This document shows positions 53,657 through 64,000 of a stretch of DNA of 64,000 nucleotides, piece by piece. The position numbers and the translations under genes are program-made. Within the stretch, counting starts at the first letter, position 1. Every line of letters starts with the position of its first letter. This DNA comes from Tricholoma matsutake (lineage: Eukaryota > Basidiomycota > Agaricomycetes > Agaricales > Tricholomataceae): NCBI GenBank assembly GCA_026075535.2, contig AP026541.1, positions 11,904,001-11,968,000 on the forward strand, given 5' to 3'. The notes under the pieces were generated by a model. The model did not search any database. It was given only the letters and a program-made list of their open reading frames with translations, and was not told the DNA's origin.

Positions 53657-56349
53657 TCCACAACCCTCAGGATACAGCCATTGGGGCTGGGGGTTGTGTT
53701 GACCTTACCCACTTGGCTGCCTATGTTCGTCTCAATGTGTCCGCTCTTTCCGACCCTGACTCCTTAACCGTTCTTTGATTGACTGGTCTTCAAGCCAACT
53801 CGCTTTCCACTCTGCAGATCATAGAGGTCTAGCACCCCTGATGTCACCTTTGCCCCCAAACCTTCCAGTAGAAATCCTCGACTCCTCCACACTTTCTGAA
53901 CCCACCATTCCTCCCAAGTTTACACCCCCCGACATCTCTTTCATCAATGCTGCTGCTTATGCGCATGCTAGCAAACTTCCTCGGGCAATAGCTTTTCAGA
54001 TGACCTTTGCTCCAGAAGGGTTATCTGCCCACTCTGCCCAATCCACTAACCCATCCGACCTTTCCGATATTCCGCCCAAGTATCACGAATTCACTGATGT
54101 CTTTAGTAAGACTAAAGCAGACACCCTTCCTCCACACCGGTCTTACGACCTCAAGATAGAGACAGAAGACAATGCTCCTCTGCCTCCAGGCCACATGTAT
54201 TCTCTCTCCCCCTCTGAATTAGAAGCCTTATGAGTCTTTATTGACGAAAACGTCTGCTCAGGTTTCATCCGCCCATCCAAGTCTCCGCATGGCACTCCAA
54301 TTCTCCTTGTCAAAAAGAAGAATGGTAGTCTCCAACTTTGTGTCGACTACCAAGGACTTAACTGTCTTATGAAGAAGGACTGCTACCCACTTCCCTCTCA
54401 TTTCTGACCTCCTTGACTCTCCCTGTAAAGCCCGCTTATTCACCAAGATAGACTTGCAGCACACCTATCACCTAGTCTGCATCGCTGATGGTGATGAGTG
54501 GAAAACTACTTTTTGCACCCACTATGGATCCTTCGAGTGGTTGGTGGTTCCCTTTGGACTCACTAATGCACCTGCAGCTTTCCAGCGGTTCATGAACGAC
54601 ATCTTCAGTGACATGCTGCATGTTTGTGTCATCATATACCTTGATGACATCTTAATCTATTCCAATGACAAGTCCCAGCATGGGGCTCACATCAAAGAAG
54701 TCCTCCACTGTCTCCGGAAAAATGGACTTTACACCTCTCCACAGAAATGTGAGTTCCACAAAGACACCATTGAATATTTAGGTTTCATCCTTTCACTGGA
54801 TGGACTGCGGATGTCCAAGGATAAAGTCAAAACTGTGCTTGACTGGCCTGAGCCTAGGAAAGTTAAGGATATACAATCTTTCTTAGGTTTTTGCAATTTC
54901 TACTGCTGCTTCATTAACGGCTATTCAGACATTGTCATCCCACTCACCCACTTGACATGGAAAGCCGCACCCTGGGACTTCAACAAGAAATGCCACGATG
55001 CTTTTGAAAAGCTCAAACAAGAATTCACCCATGCCCCCGTCTTGATGCAATGGGTACCTGATTCACAGATGGTACTCAAAACCAACGCTTCCAACTATGC
55101 CTTAGCGGTTATCCTTTCGGTTTACACTGCGGATGGAGAAATCCATCTGGTCACTTTTCATTCCCACTCTTTCAATCCTGCTGAACTAAATTACAACACC
55201 CATGATAAGGAACTCTTGGTGATTTCTGAAGCCTTCACACACTGGTGGCAGTATTTCGAGGGTTCTGCAAACCTGGTTGATGTGGTCACCGACCACAAAA
55301 ATCTTGAGTACTTCAGCACTACCAAGTTGCTCACCTGCCGCCAGGCCCATTGGTCTGAGTACCTTTCCCAGTTCAATCTCGTCATCCACTTCTGCCCCGG
55401 AAAATTAGGGGCCAAGCGAGATGCACTCACTAGACATTGGGACGTCTACTGCAAAGGGGGAAATAGCGACTTCACCTCCATAAACACAACCAACTTCTGA
55501 CCTGTATTCACACAGGAACAGCTCACCTCTTCCCTTCGTGCCACCTATCTCACCACACCCATCCTTCGACAAGCAGTAATCATGGATGTTGAGAAACTTC
55601 ACCATAACATCCACACCTCCCTACCCCTTGACCCTTTATCATCTGCACATCTTCTGACACCTGTTGACCCCAACTGGACCATAGACGAGGCAGGTCTCCT
55701 CCACCACTTTGACTGGATTTATGTTCCGGACGTTGTGGATCTTTGCCTCAGGGTCCTTTAGTACAAACATGATCACATCCTCTCTGGCCACTTCAGACAA
55801 AACAAAACCCAGCAGCTTGTCCACTGGGAATATGTCTGGCCAAACCTCTGCACCTTTGTGCAGGAATTCTGCAAATCCTGTACCACTTGCAAACAATCCA
55901 AATCACCTCGACACAAGCCCTATGGGTTTCTAAAGCAACTTCTGGGTCCAGAACAACCTTGGAACTCCATCTCCATGGACTTCATTGAACAACTACCTGA
56001 CTCCAACAGTCACACCGCTATCCTGGTCATCGTTGACCACCTCACCAAGCAAGGCATCTTCATCCCAACTGTCAATGAGATCACAGCCCAAGAACTAGCC
56101 AACCTGTTCGTCCTCCATGTCTTCTCCAAGCATGGCGTTCCATCGCATGTCACTTGCAACTGGGGATCCGAGTTCATCTCCCATTTCTTCTGCTCTCTTG
56201 GAAAAGTGCTTGACATGCAGATCCACTTCACTTCCGGTTATCACCCGCAAGGTGATGGTCAGACAGAACAACTAAATCAGACCTTGGAGCAGTACCTCCG
56301 GATCATCTGCAACTATCAGCAGGACGACTGGTCTCACCCTGAACTTTAG
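53657..56349 (+). pseudogene. pol of gypsy-C (PR relic, RT, RNase H, partial integrase)
   Basis: The protease is too worn to define. RT starts near 54100 (YHEFTDVFSKTKADTLPPHR) and passes a TGA near 54231 and frame breaks to about 54450. It is then open for 348 codons (54454-55500) with FGLTNAPAAFQRFMNDIF and an intact YLDD box near 54650. RNase H follows (THDKELLVISEAF, VVTDHKNLEYFSTTKLLTCR). The integrase zinc finger (FCKSCTTCKQSK) is at about 55866. The core has SMDFIEQLP with the first Asp intact, but the second site reads TCNWGSEF (Asp to Asn), then GDGQTEQLNQTLEQYLR. Homology ends at DDWSHPEL (56346). Best family match from memory is the Tf2-like group. Confidence 0.85.
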
Positions 56350-56441
56350 ACTCCCCCACAGAGTCCTGGAGGACTTGTACTCCCTCCTGGAGGATTCCTG
56401 CCACTCCTGGAGGACTCCCACTGGAATCCTCTTATAGTAAT
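56345..56441. repeat. M-like terminal sequence at the break of gypsy-C
   Basis: TTTAGACTCCCCCACAGAGTCC resembles the M-family ends and is followed by repeated CCTGGAGGACTCC words like the subterminal words of M3. No matching right end is present in the window, so it is a fragment or a fifth element cut short. Confidence 0.5.
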
Positions 56442-56790
56442 GTTATATACCATTCTGACCGGATTTTCATGCTGAGTTTGAAAATGACCATAGTGTAATC
56501 ATGTGACCTATTATATATGGAATTGTATGGTGTTATATATCATTCTGACTAGATTTTCATGCTGAGTTTGAAAATGACCATAGTGTAATCATGTGACCTA
56601 CCATCTATGGAACATAGTTATGTTGTATATCATTCTGACCAGCTAAGTTTGAAAATGACCTGTGTAAAGTCAGGTGACCTACCATATATGGAACTTGGTC
56701 AACTTGGTGATGTTATATACCATTCTGACCAGATTTTCAACCTGAGTTTGAAATAACATTAATAGTCATGTGATCAATATGGGATCTCCT
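56442..56790. repeat. 90-bp tandem repeat, about 3.9 copies
   Basis: Unit starts at 56442, 56532, 56622 and 56712 are exactly 90 bp apart. Each begins GTTRTATAYCATTCTGAC and contains TGAGTTTGAAAATGACC and GTGACCTA. Confidence 0.9.
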
Positions 56791-57491
56791 AGGCAAGCTA
56801 GGCCCTCCCTATAATAATAGAATGATGCTTTGTCTAGAGAGCATATTTCACTATGGGGGCTGACCTGTGTTTCCCACAGAAACACAGCCTTAGAAACTTG
56901 TTTTAAGACTTCTGATGTGTATATCCTTTGGATATTCTTAATAGGTATGTAAAAGAAATGTCAGGAAAATATTTTACATGTATCCAAGCTGTATCTGCAA
57001 GGAACATAAAAGGTGTATTCTACAATGTTTTTTTCAGATCCCTTCTGGAAACATTTTTCATGTTCTCTTTGTTATGAGTACACAAAGAGACAAAAGTTAC
57101 AATGCAATGCAATAACAAAGAGGAGCAAAAAGAGGAATTCCCCAACAAAATTTCAATGACAAGACTGAGAACTAACATCCAGTTACAAGTATTGAGGACA
57201 GGGGAAATATATAGTTGGTTGTTGAAAACATTATTCTGGCCATATGTAGCCAATCAACAATGTGCTGACCACAGCTATGAGGATGGATTCACACCAAATG
57301 GCTTTGGGGCTACAACAATTTATCTTCAAAATCTCTGATAAAAGGAGGCACCAAGTCCATATGAGTTGAGAAAAAACAATTCTGTTGTAACTACAAGTCA
57401 TCACTACCAGAACCCCTACTGTCAGAGTCACTGCTATTCTCCTTAACCTTTGTGCTCTCCTGTTTTCAAAGACTTGTAACTATTGCAACTA
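56791..57491. other. No recognisable gene
   Basis: AT-rich sequence 3' of the minus-strand KDZ-associated gene; short frames only. Confidence 0.5.
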
Positions 57492-59974
57492 CTACTTAGT
57501 CATAGGCATCAATGCCAATATCAGGATCACTACTCTGCTGAACATTTTTCCTTTGCTGTTCTGCTTCTCAATCACCATTCTGGTGTGGTAAAATAGCATA
57601 GTATGGAGAAACCAGTCAAAATTACCTGGAACCATTCTTTTCAGTATATTTTCAAATCCTCCCAGCCATGCATTGAGCTGTTCACATGCCTGAGAAGTTG
57701 ACTATCAGAAAAAAAATTAACAACAATCAAATTAAAGTTTACATCACCTGTGTATTAAAGGCACATTTGTAATAGTTATTCCCATCATTGTCTTTCCCCA
57801 CAACAACTAAGTTGGGAGCTGATCCATCCAATGGTGCTGGATTGCACCATGTTCTGCACATGTAATTGGTGGTCCGATGATTGATATAGTGGTATGAGTC
57901 CACTACAAACTGGGTTGTCTTTTCCCAGATACGATTCCAACTTCCATTTGCAATTGCTGTACAAAGCACTAGACATGCTTTGTCAATGCAAATATAATCT
58001 GGCTTTGAATCTTCTGTAGGAAATACTGATTCCAAAAATTCCAGAATATTTGTAGGTGATTCTGACTTGGCAAATTTGGCCCATGCAACTACAACACCAC
58101 AAGGGGCACAGATTGTTTCAACACAGTAAAACTGGGAAGGAGAAAAGTAGTTCTTTCTTTCCGGTTCCTCTGCTGGTTCATCATGTGGGTGTGTAGATTG
58201 AACAGGGTGCAACCATGGCTGGGTATTTGGTTGCTTAAAAATACGATGAGCTCCAGGCAGTGTCTGGCATTTATGTTGTTGGATATGTTTTTTCCATAGA
58301 TCCTGGTGGCTTTGACAAGCTTTGGTCCTAGTAACTTTGATGTTTGTACAATCCTGAACATGACACTTTGTAGCAAACTCTTCTTGATGTACTGCACAAA
58401 AAACACCTCCCCATGAATTTTCAAGTTCTCTTTCACAATTGTCATAAGCACAATACTATATATCCAAGTCAGTTATAATGTTGCTCAGTATAATACTGAA
58501 AAAACATACAGAGGGGCCAACAACCATACCATCAAGTACCATCATTCTGACATCCGCATTGCCATTTGTAGCAGTCTGAGTAGAGGCTTGTGTTGCTCCA
58601 GATGGTTGTATTGGCTGTGAGTCTAACAGCTCCTGGATTTCTCCAATACCACCTTCAAGTTTTGGAACCAAGGCATTCTCATCTGCTCCAACTGTGGCTG
58701 CAGCATCATACAAAGAGAAAGTATCTGCTCAGGCTTTGTATTTCTAAGTGCATTCAGAGCAGTGGTGGTTTTCTGCAGCTCTGATTATTCCTTTCTCACC
58801 CAGAATTTCAAATGCTTGCTTTGTAACTTGATGCAGACCAAGACCATCTGCCAGCTCCAGATCTATACCAGAAGAACTTGCAAGTGATCGAATGGATTCC
58901 TGAACAAAACTATGCCAGACTTGATCACGTGATACTTTGACTGAGCTTTGTTTTCCAATGGCATCATTCCAAAACTCTGCATATGCAAAAAATGATGCAT
59001 GAAAATGATAGACACCCATCACAACTGCATTTGCAAACAGCTGGTCTGCCCAGATATTCTGGCCAATTTTGAGATACTTGGCAGAATTTAGATCCACTTT
59101 AGCATGTTTTGTTTGCGTGTTTTCAATAGGTGCCTGTTCATGATCAGCATAATACATGGTATCACAGTGAGTGCATTGGCCACTAAGGACTGGACACTCT
59201 TCATAGGTAGAAAATTCTTTGATGAGTGTGACCAGTGGGATATCATGTTGTCTTGTAACTTGTTGTAATGATCAAGGGTCACAAGAGTTGGTTGTACATT
59301 GAAAGGTGTCAGGACAAATCAAATGGACACCTTCAATTTTCTTGTAAGATACTGGCTTGGACTTGTGTTTGACTTTGCCATATTTATTACTAGGATGTAG
59401 TCCCAGTAATTTGGACAAAGCATCAAGCTGTTTGCCAAGAGCAGTAATCTGGAAATCCTCAGAGAGTGTAATTGACTCTTTGAGTAATTTTGTGCCCTTG
59501 ATGCATAATTTGTCTTGAATTGATCTTGATAGGCATTTCATCCAGCCTGAAACAGTAACACTATTTTCACCACAAAATTGGCCTTTTTGTTGCCTTGCAC
59601 TCCAGATTTTCAGTTAGACTAAAAACCATGCAGAGAACAGAGGCCAAAGAGATTGTGGAGTCAAAGTTTTCCTTGATGAATTGGCTAAATTCAGTGAAGG
59701 AAGTTTCTGGAAAAGGTATCATGTCTGGTAATGCAACAGCCTGTGGCAAAAAAGCCAGTGCTGCAAAAATCCAGAACAAAATGGACAATGCTTGAAGAAA
59801 ATTGAGAATTGCAAAAATTGAGGCCTGAATTGAACTAACCAAACTTGAATATTGGCCTTCAATTGGTACACTACATACAAATTCCTCACTTTTGTGATTT
59901 CTTGGGTTCCTTCTCCTTCTCCTTCTCCTTCTCCTTTCCTTTTCCCTTGCCTTTGTGTGAATTTCCAGATCCAT
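57492..59974 (-). pseudogene. KDZ-associated cysteine-cluster protein (CxC5/CxC6-like)
   Basis: Mushroom genomes carry proteins with cysteine clusters linked to KDZ transposases. The minus-strand pieces match that family as I know it: GVHLICPDTFQCTTNSCDP (about 59290), LFANAVVMGVYHFHASFFAY with KVSRDQVWHSF (58744-59157), and a frame-broken Cys-rich part (58089-58700). The strongest block is 57739-58212: FSPSQFYCVETICAPCGVVV, WAKFAKSESPTNILEFLESV, DYICIDKACLVL, DSYHYINHRTTNYMCR, WCNPAPLDGSAP. A GT-AG intron after FNTQ leads to the last exon, 57689-57492 (ACEQLNAWLGGFENILKRMV), with a stop at 57492. Several stops lie upstream, so this copy is degraded. It has been proposed to recognise nucleic acid or transposon ends; that is inference. 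Confidence 0.75.
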
Positions 59975-61019
59975 TCTCCTTCTCCTTTCCCTTTTTATTC
60001 TTCTTTTTTCTGTCCAACTCCTCTGAGTCTGACTTTATCCCTTCAACCCCTCTCCTCAAAAATTCATGAAGATCCACAAATCCATACTGCCCCTTCTCAA
60101 CTTTCCAGACCTCAAGATCAGATGGCACATCTTCATTATCCTCCAGCCAAGCAACCATGTGGGAATGTTCTGCAACACGTGGAAAATATTTGCAAATATA
60201 ATTGTACCAGAATGTCTTGGACTGCATTGTTTCAATGACCTGCTCATGAGTTGGCTTTCATTCAAAAGGTAATTCACCATCCTTCCATTTTCTGTCCAAA
60301 ACTGGAATTGCTGTGAGGAAGGCCTTGTACTTTGCATAAGAATGGCGAAGAGATCTTTGTTTACGGTCTGCATGATGGATTGGAATGCCAAGATGAGCCA
60401 TAAGCTCAGCTGAATAGGATGTCGAGTCAACAGATGCAGAACGACCTGCTGAAACTGATGGGCCTCGACTTGGGCCTCGACTCACAGAACCTGAACGGCG
60501 AATTAAAATTGTTGAAGCCAGAGATTCAGGTGTCTCAAGTTCATCCTTTTCCTATCCAAAATATATTTAAAATATTGTTTGAAAATAAAGTCATGAGACT
60601 TACCAGCCACATTGGTAAAACATACTCATTATTGATTTTCATCCACATAATTTCCTGATCATCTCCAACTGCAGTATAATATTTGCCTTTAATAGTCCAG
60701 TCACTATCCTATAGGTATGAATTCTGATGTTGGGTTCTATTGCGAGGGTTAGATTATTATTCAAGTTTGAAATTATCAACTTACTGCGAATAGGCGAATA
60801 TTTGCGGGACAACTTAGTAAGAATGGGACCAAGAGTTTGAGACATGTCAGCCTTAAGTATATGTTTGGGCTTGACATTAACAGGATCCAGGTTGGCTGAA
60901 TCAGAAACCAACTCATAGAGGTAGACTTTTCCAGGAACAGAAATCATAAGATCCATATCCATCTCCAGATCAGGAGCATCTGCGAGGCTGAATGTGTTGC
61001 CAAATGCCCTACCACGCAT
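59886..61019 (-). pseudogene. Mushroom-type hypothetical gene upstream of the CxC gene
   Basis: A first exon-like frame (60639-61019) begins MRGRAFGNTFSLADAPDLEM and includes YLYELVSDSANLDPVNVKPK, then ADMSQTLGPILTKLSRKYSP. A later part (59886-60485) includes YSAELMAHLGIPIHHADRKQ and SKTFWYNYICKYFP, then VAWLEDNEDVPSDLEVWKVE. The last 30 residues are Lys/Glu repeats encoded by a CTTCTC microsatellite, ending at the TAG 59886-59888 region. An intron probably lies at 60535-60600. I recognise it only as a family multiplied in mushroom genomes. Stops (one in the FE*KPTHEQ context) suggest decay. Confidence 0.5.
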
Positions 61020-61100
61020 TATTCCTCCAGAGGTTTGGGATGCTCAAAGATTCTGGGAGGGGCTAGTGGGTGGGCTCATCATATGAACATCTGTTCAGCA

Positions 61101-62379
61101 TTATATCTTGAGTTCAATCAAATTACAGGCAAAGACTGAGATACCTTCAGGATTCCCATCAGGGTTGATGACAGCACCATCATCAGGCTGGGTGGCATGG
61201 TCATTCCTGGTGTCATCACTCCTTGTGTTTGTTGTCCCCCTCGTGTTGGTCGCCATCCCCCTGGCCTTCACTTTCGTTCCCCTCATTTCCCTCACATTGG
61301 TTGTTGTCCCCCTTGCATTTGTTGTTGTCCCCCTCACATTTGTTGTTGTCCCCCTCACATTTGTTGTTGTCCCCCTCACATTTGTCAATGTTGTCCCCCT
61401 CACATTTGTCATTTTCCTGGCCTTCGCAGCTGTTCCCCTTGCCTTTGCTGTCATTCCCCTTACGTTTGTTGTCCCCCTTGCCTTTGCCACTGTTCCCCTT
61501 GGATTTATTGTCCTCCCTGCATTTGACACTCCCCTCCCACTGGCCATCATCATTCTCCCCCTGCTGGCCATTGTTTTCTTCATCGTCATTTTCCTCGTTG
61601 TCATTTTATTCATTGTTGTGTTCTTCATTTTCTTTGTTGTCATTTTCTTTGGCATTGTTTTCTTTGCCCTCATTTTGTTTGCCATCCTTTGGTTTGTCGT
61701 GGTCCTCTTCGCTGTTGTCGCCATCCTCGTCTTTGCTGTCCCCTTCTGTGTCCTCTTCATTGTTATTTTCGTCGCCACTCCCATTGTTGGAGCTGCTGTC
61801 GTTGGAGCTGCTGTCATTGGAATCCTTGCTGGAGTCAGATTCGGAGTCCTTGGGGAGCTCAGAACAGTGGTGGTGGTCCTTCAGCTGCATGGCAGGGGGT
61901 GGTGGGAGTGACGTGGCAGGGTTAGTATGGGCACAAGGGGGTGGAGCAATGGTGACACCGCTCTGCTTGAGTGCCAGCTCAGACCTGCAAGAAAATGGGA
62001 AAAATTGTTGTCAGTATCAGTAGAAACAGTAGACTAACACTTACTTTGTCAATTTTGAAGGTTCCACGGCAGCGGCATCCTCTTGAGCCTTAGTGCTCAA
62101 GGTTTTTCTGCATGAGCGAAGAAATAAGTAAATATGGCCAGGGAAGGAGGATACTTACCTCCCAGAGCCCCCTTTGCCCCCTTTCCTCTTGGTCTGTGCC
62201 TCCCCTTGATCCTCCTCGGCTCCTTTCCGACCCCCTTTTCATTGCTTCTTAGCCTTGTGGTCATCATTGACCTGTGATGTGGAATGTTTGTGCCCAGCCG
62301 ATGCTGTCGATCAAGGGGGTGATTGGGTTTGTTTGGTCTTGCTACGTGTCTTGGTGCCAGATGAGTGGGTGGTGGGCAT
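61101..62379 (-). pseudogene. Acidic low-complexity gene, three exons
   Basis: The start ATG at 62379 gives MPTTHSSGTKTRSKTKQTQS. Predicted introns are 62108-62158 and 61985-62044 (GT-AG). Exon 3 begins SELALKQSGVTIAPPPCAHT and turns into Asp/Asn/Glu/Ser-rich sequence (DSESDSSKDSNDSSSNDSSS). A stop near 61608 separates it from a 7-residue repeat (KCEGDNN) encoded by a 21-bp tandem repeat. Two TGA codons in exon 1 look CGA-derived. The function is unknown. It may be the upstream part of the gene at 59886-61019. Confidence 0.45.
61296..61410 (-). repeat. 21-bp tandem repeat in coding sequence
   Basis: GTTGTTGTCCCCCTCACATTT recurs about five times with few changes. On the minus strand each unit encodes KCEGDNN. 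Confidence 0.9.
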
Positions 62380-62819
62380 GGTGGTGAGTGTTGATGTCGC
62401 AGATGTGGTGGTGGTATGATGATTGTCTAAGACTAACTATATGTACCAATGTACACTGGCACTTCCCACACTTAGTGTTAGCATGACAAATGGTCATGAC
62501 AAATGGTAACAACACACATTCGGACTGGGAAAGACAGTTTATCAAGACTTTTTATTCTGAAGTCTAGCTACGAATATGAGGGTTTTTATATGTAAGTAGG
62601 TTGTCCATAGGCTATGCAAGGCAATACACAACCAAGTAATGAACACTGTTGCCACAGGTAACAAAGTAGATGAATATGAAATACCAGAAACTTTGGCAGA
62701 CAAGTTCTCATGACAACACCTGTCACTTTTCATTACACTGACAGTCCCATTCCAATGTCGAAATAGCATGCAAAATGCATAACGTGTTTTGTTTGGGGTT
62801 CATTAACAAAAATACATCT
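62380..62819. other. No recognisable gene
   Basis: AT-rich 5' flank of the acidic gene on the minus strand. I see no clear promoter boxes and no repeat. Confidence 0.5.
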
Positions 62820-64000
62820 ATTTAATTATATACTTAACTACAATTATCAAACCACCTTACGAGCAGGCGCTCATAGGCATGGGGTGGATTGTAAGTGGGC
62901 CCAGAGAAATAAATAAAAAAGAAAGAAAAAATAGAAACGGTCCAGGAGACGCGTGTCTCCTGGGCCAGAGAATAGTAAAGAAATTAATGAATTAAAAATG
63001 CCCAGGATATGAGTGTCTCCTGGGCCTGTCCCATTGTCGTCCCCTTCCCTTTCCCTGGTCGTGGTTCATCCACCCTGCCTGTCATCCTGGTCCTGGTCCT
63101 CATTGTCCTGGTTTGGCTATCATTGTCCCCCATTGTTGTCCCCCATTTGTTGTCATCACCAGCCCCATTCCACCCGTGATCCACCCCATGAGCAGTTACT
63201 CATGGGACTGGACATGGGTGGTGTGTTGTTTGGTGGGTGGGGCTGGGGCCTGTGGGTTCCGTTTGCTGTGCTGGCACCCACAATCCACCCTATGAGCAGG
63301 GGCTCGCAGGCGTGGGGGTGGGTGCTCGGTCGGGATTGTGGCGTCGTTTAGATGCTAAAAAACAGAGCAATATATTTTGTTAGTTTATATAAACAAAAAA
63401 AGGGATAAAAAAACATACTTAGGGCCCAAACGACGCCATCATCGTTTGGGCCCACATTGCATCTGAACTCGGCTGTTGGCAGCCATGGCAGTCATCATTG
63501 TGTTGATGTCATGGTCAGGTGCTGGGTTGTCCATCATGATTGGGGTGTGCTGCAGCAAGTTCAGGGTGTTGGTGGCATCTTGTTGTCATAACCTGATTAG
63601 AGCCTAAAGAAAGAGATAAAACAATAATTAGTCAAAAGAAAAAGAAAAAAAGAACATAAAAAACATTACCTGGGCCCAAAACGACATCTGTCATTGTTTG
63701 GGCCCGAGGTGGTGTGAGTGCGGCAATTAGCAGGGTTAGATGAGGGGTATGGGAATGTGGTGGTGGTGGGTGTTGACAGAGGGGAGGTGGTGGTGATTGG
63801 GGTGTGCTGCAGCCGGTTCAGGGTGTTGGTGGCATCTCATTGTCATAACCTAGTTAGAGCCTAAAGAACAAGACAAAACAATAATTAGTCGAAAGAAAAA
63901 GAAAAAAAGAACATAAAAAAACATACTTAGGGCCCAAACAACGACGGTGTCATTTGGGCCCGCGTTGCATCCAAACTTGGCTGTTGGCAGCCACGACGGT
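62820..64000. mobile_element. M-family element, partial (continues past the window)
   Basis: It contains the GAGCA/GCTC-type hairpins (62850-62890, 63180-63215, 63283-63320) and three copies of the palindrome GGGCCCAAACGAC...GTTTGGGCCC (63422-63453, 63672-63705, 63930-63961), all shared with M1-M3. No terminal sequence or tRNA-like unit lies within the window. It has the same orientation as M3. Confidence 0.65.
63422..64000. repeat. Tandem array, unit about 250-258 bp
   Basis: Each unit starts with the GGGCCCAAAC palindrome, passes GATTGGGGTGTGCTGCAGC and GGTTCAGGGTGTTGGTGGCA, then an A-rich intron-like tract (AACAATAATTAGTC..AAAGAAAAAG). Starts at 63422, 63672 and 63930. The third unit runs off the window. 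Confidence 0.85.

Larger units (their letters stand above)
43465..56344 (+). mobile_element. Gypsy-C: Tf2-like Ty3/gypsy element split by marY1 copy 3 and M3
   Basis: The 5' LTR is 43465-44172. Gag runs 44213-45066, resumes at 51054-51412 after marY1 copy 3, and again at 53490-53656 after M3. Pol continues to 56349. Removing the two nested elements with one target duplication each restores gag in phase at both junctions. The 3' end, after the integrase core, is lost. No second LTR is found, and an M-like terminal sequence begins at the break. The element lies inside the Helitron helicase. Confidence 0.85.

Noticed and set aside
61108..62023. Plus-strand hydrophobic frames of about 266 codons
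   Set aside because: They are shadows of the acidic, repeat-rich minus-strand gene, whose exons have proper GT-AG introns.

Overview
The window is from a filamentous fungus, almost certainly a mushroom-forming basidiomycete (Agaricomycetes). The evidence is short introns (47-60 bp in the one clear host gene), KDZ-type transposase sequence with its cysteine-cluster partner, and DIRS, Helitron and chromodomain Ty3/gypsy relics. Two long gypsy copies with LTRs of up to 426 bp look like marY1, which I know from memory as a gypsy-group element of the matsutake mushroom Tricholoma matsutake. A Tricholoma genome is my best guess; it is an inference, not proof.

Layout. About 1-4.1 kb is host DNA with one convincing gene, an 11-exon PRM10/ThrE-family membrane transporter (723-4083). 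Everything after that is transposon-derived. 4.5-5.1 kb is the worn 3' end of a marY1-like copy. 5.4-8.6 kb is a dead DIRS-like element (gag-like, RT/RNase H, tyrosine recombinase, minus strand). 8.6-13.4 kb is a decayed KDZ transposase (minus) with a divergent accessory gene (plus). 13.7-14.8 kb is a hAT-like non-autonomous element (8-bp TSD) filled with a 158-bp tandem repeat. 15.1-23.3 kb is a minus-strand Pro/Ala-rich gene cut first by a Tc1/mariner-like MITE and then by marY1 copy 2 (TSD CTCAT).

23.9-37.3 kb is a minus-strand gypsy element (here gypsy-B, LTRs about 1 kb) inserted in a host-like exon. It carries an antisense reading frame beside its 3' LTR. It was itself invaded by a long-inverted-repeat element, which sits where RT/RNase H should be, and by two copies of a TIR family that I call M (M1, M2). 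37.3-39.4 kb holds duplicated 3' ends of the interrupted gene. 42.2-43.5 kb is a Helitron helicase cut by a third gypsy element (gypsy-C, 43.5-56.3 kb). Gypsy-C was in turn split by marY1 copy 3 (TSD GTTGA) and M3 (TSD ATAAATTGG). 57.5-62.4 kb is minus-strand KDZ-associated gene debris. The right edge (62.8-64 kb) is an array of M-family modules.

The most interesting system is the M family. Its TIR elements carry, about 260-390 bp inside most ends, an outward-facing tRNA-derived unit with an A box, a B box and a T4+ terminator. They also share palindromic modules and a short conserved peptide ending at a splice-donor-like site. Across the window, decay is dominated by CpG to TpG/CpA transitions that create TGA from CGA and Asn from catalytic Asp.
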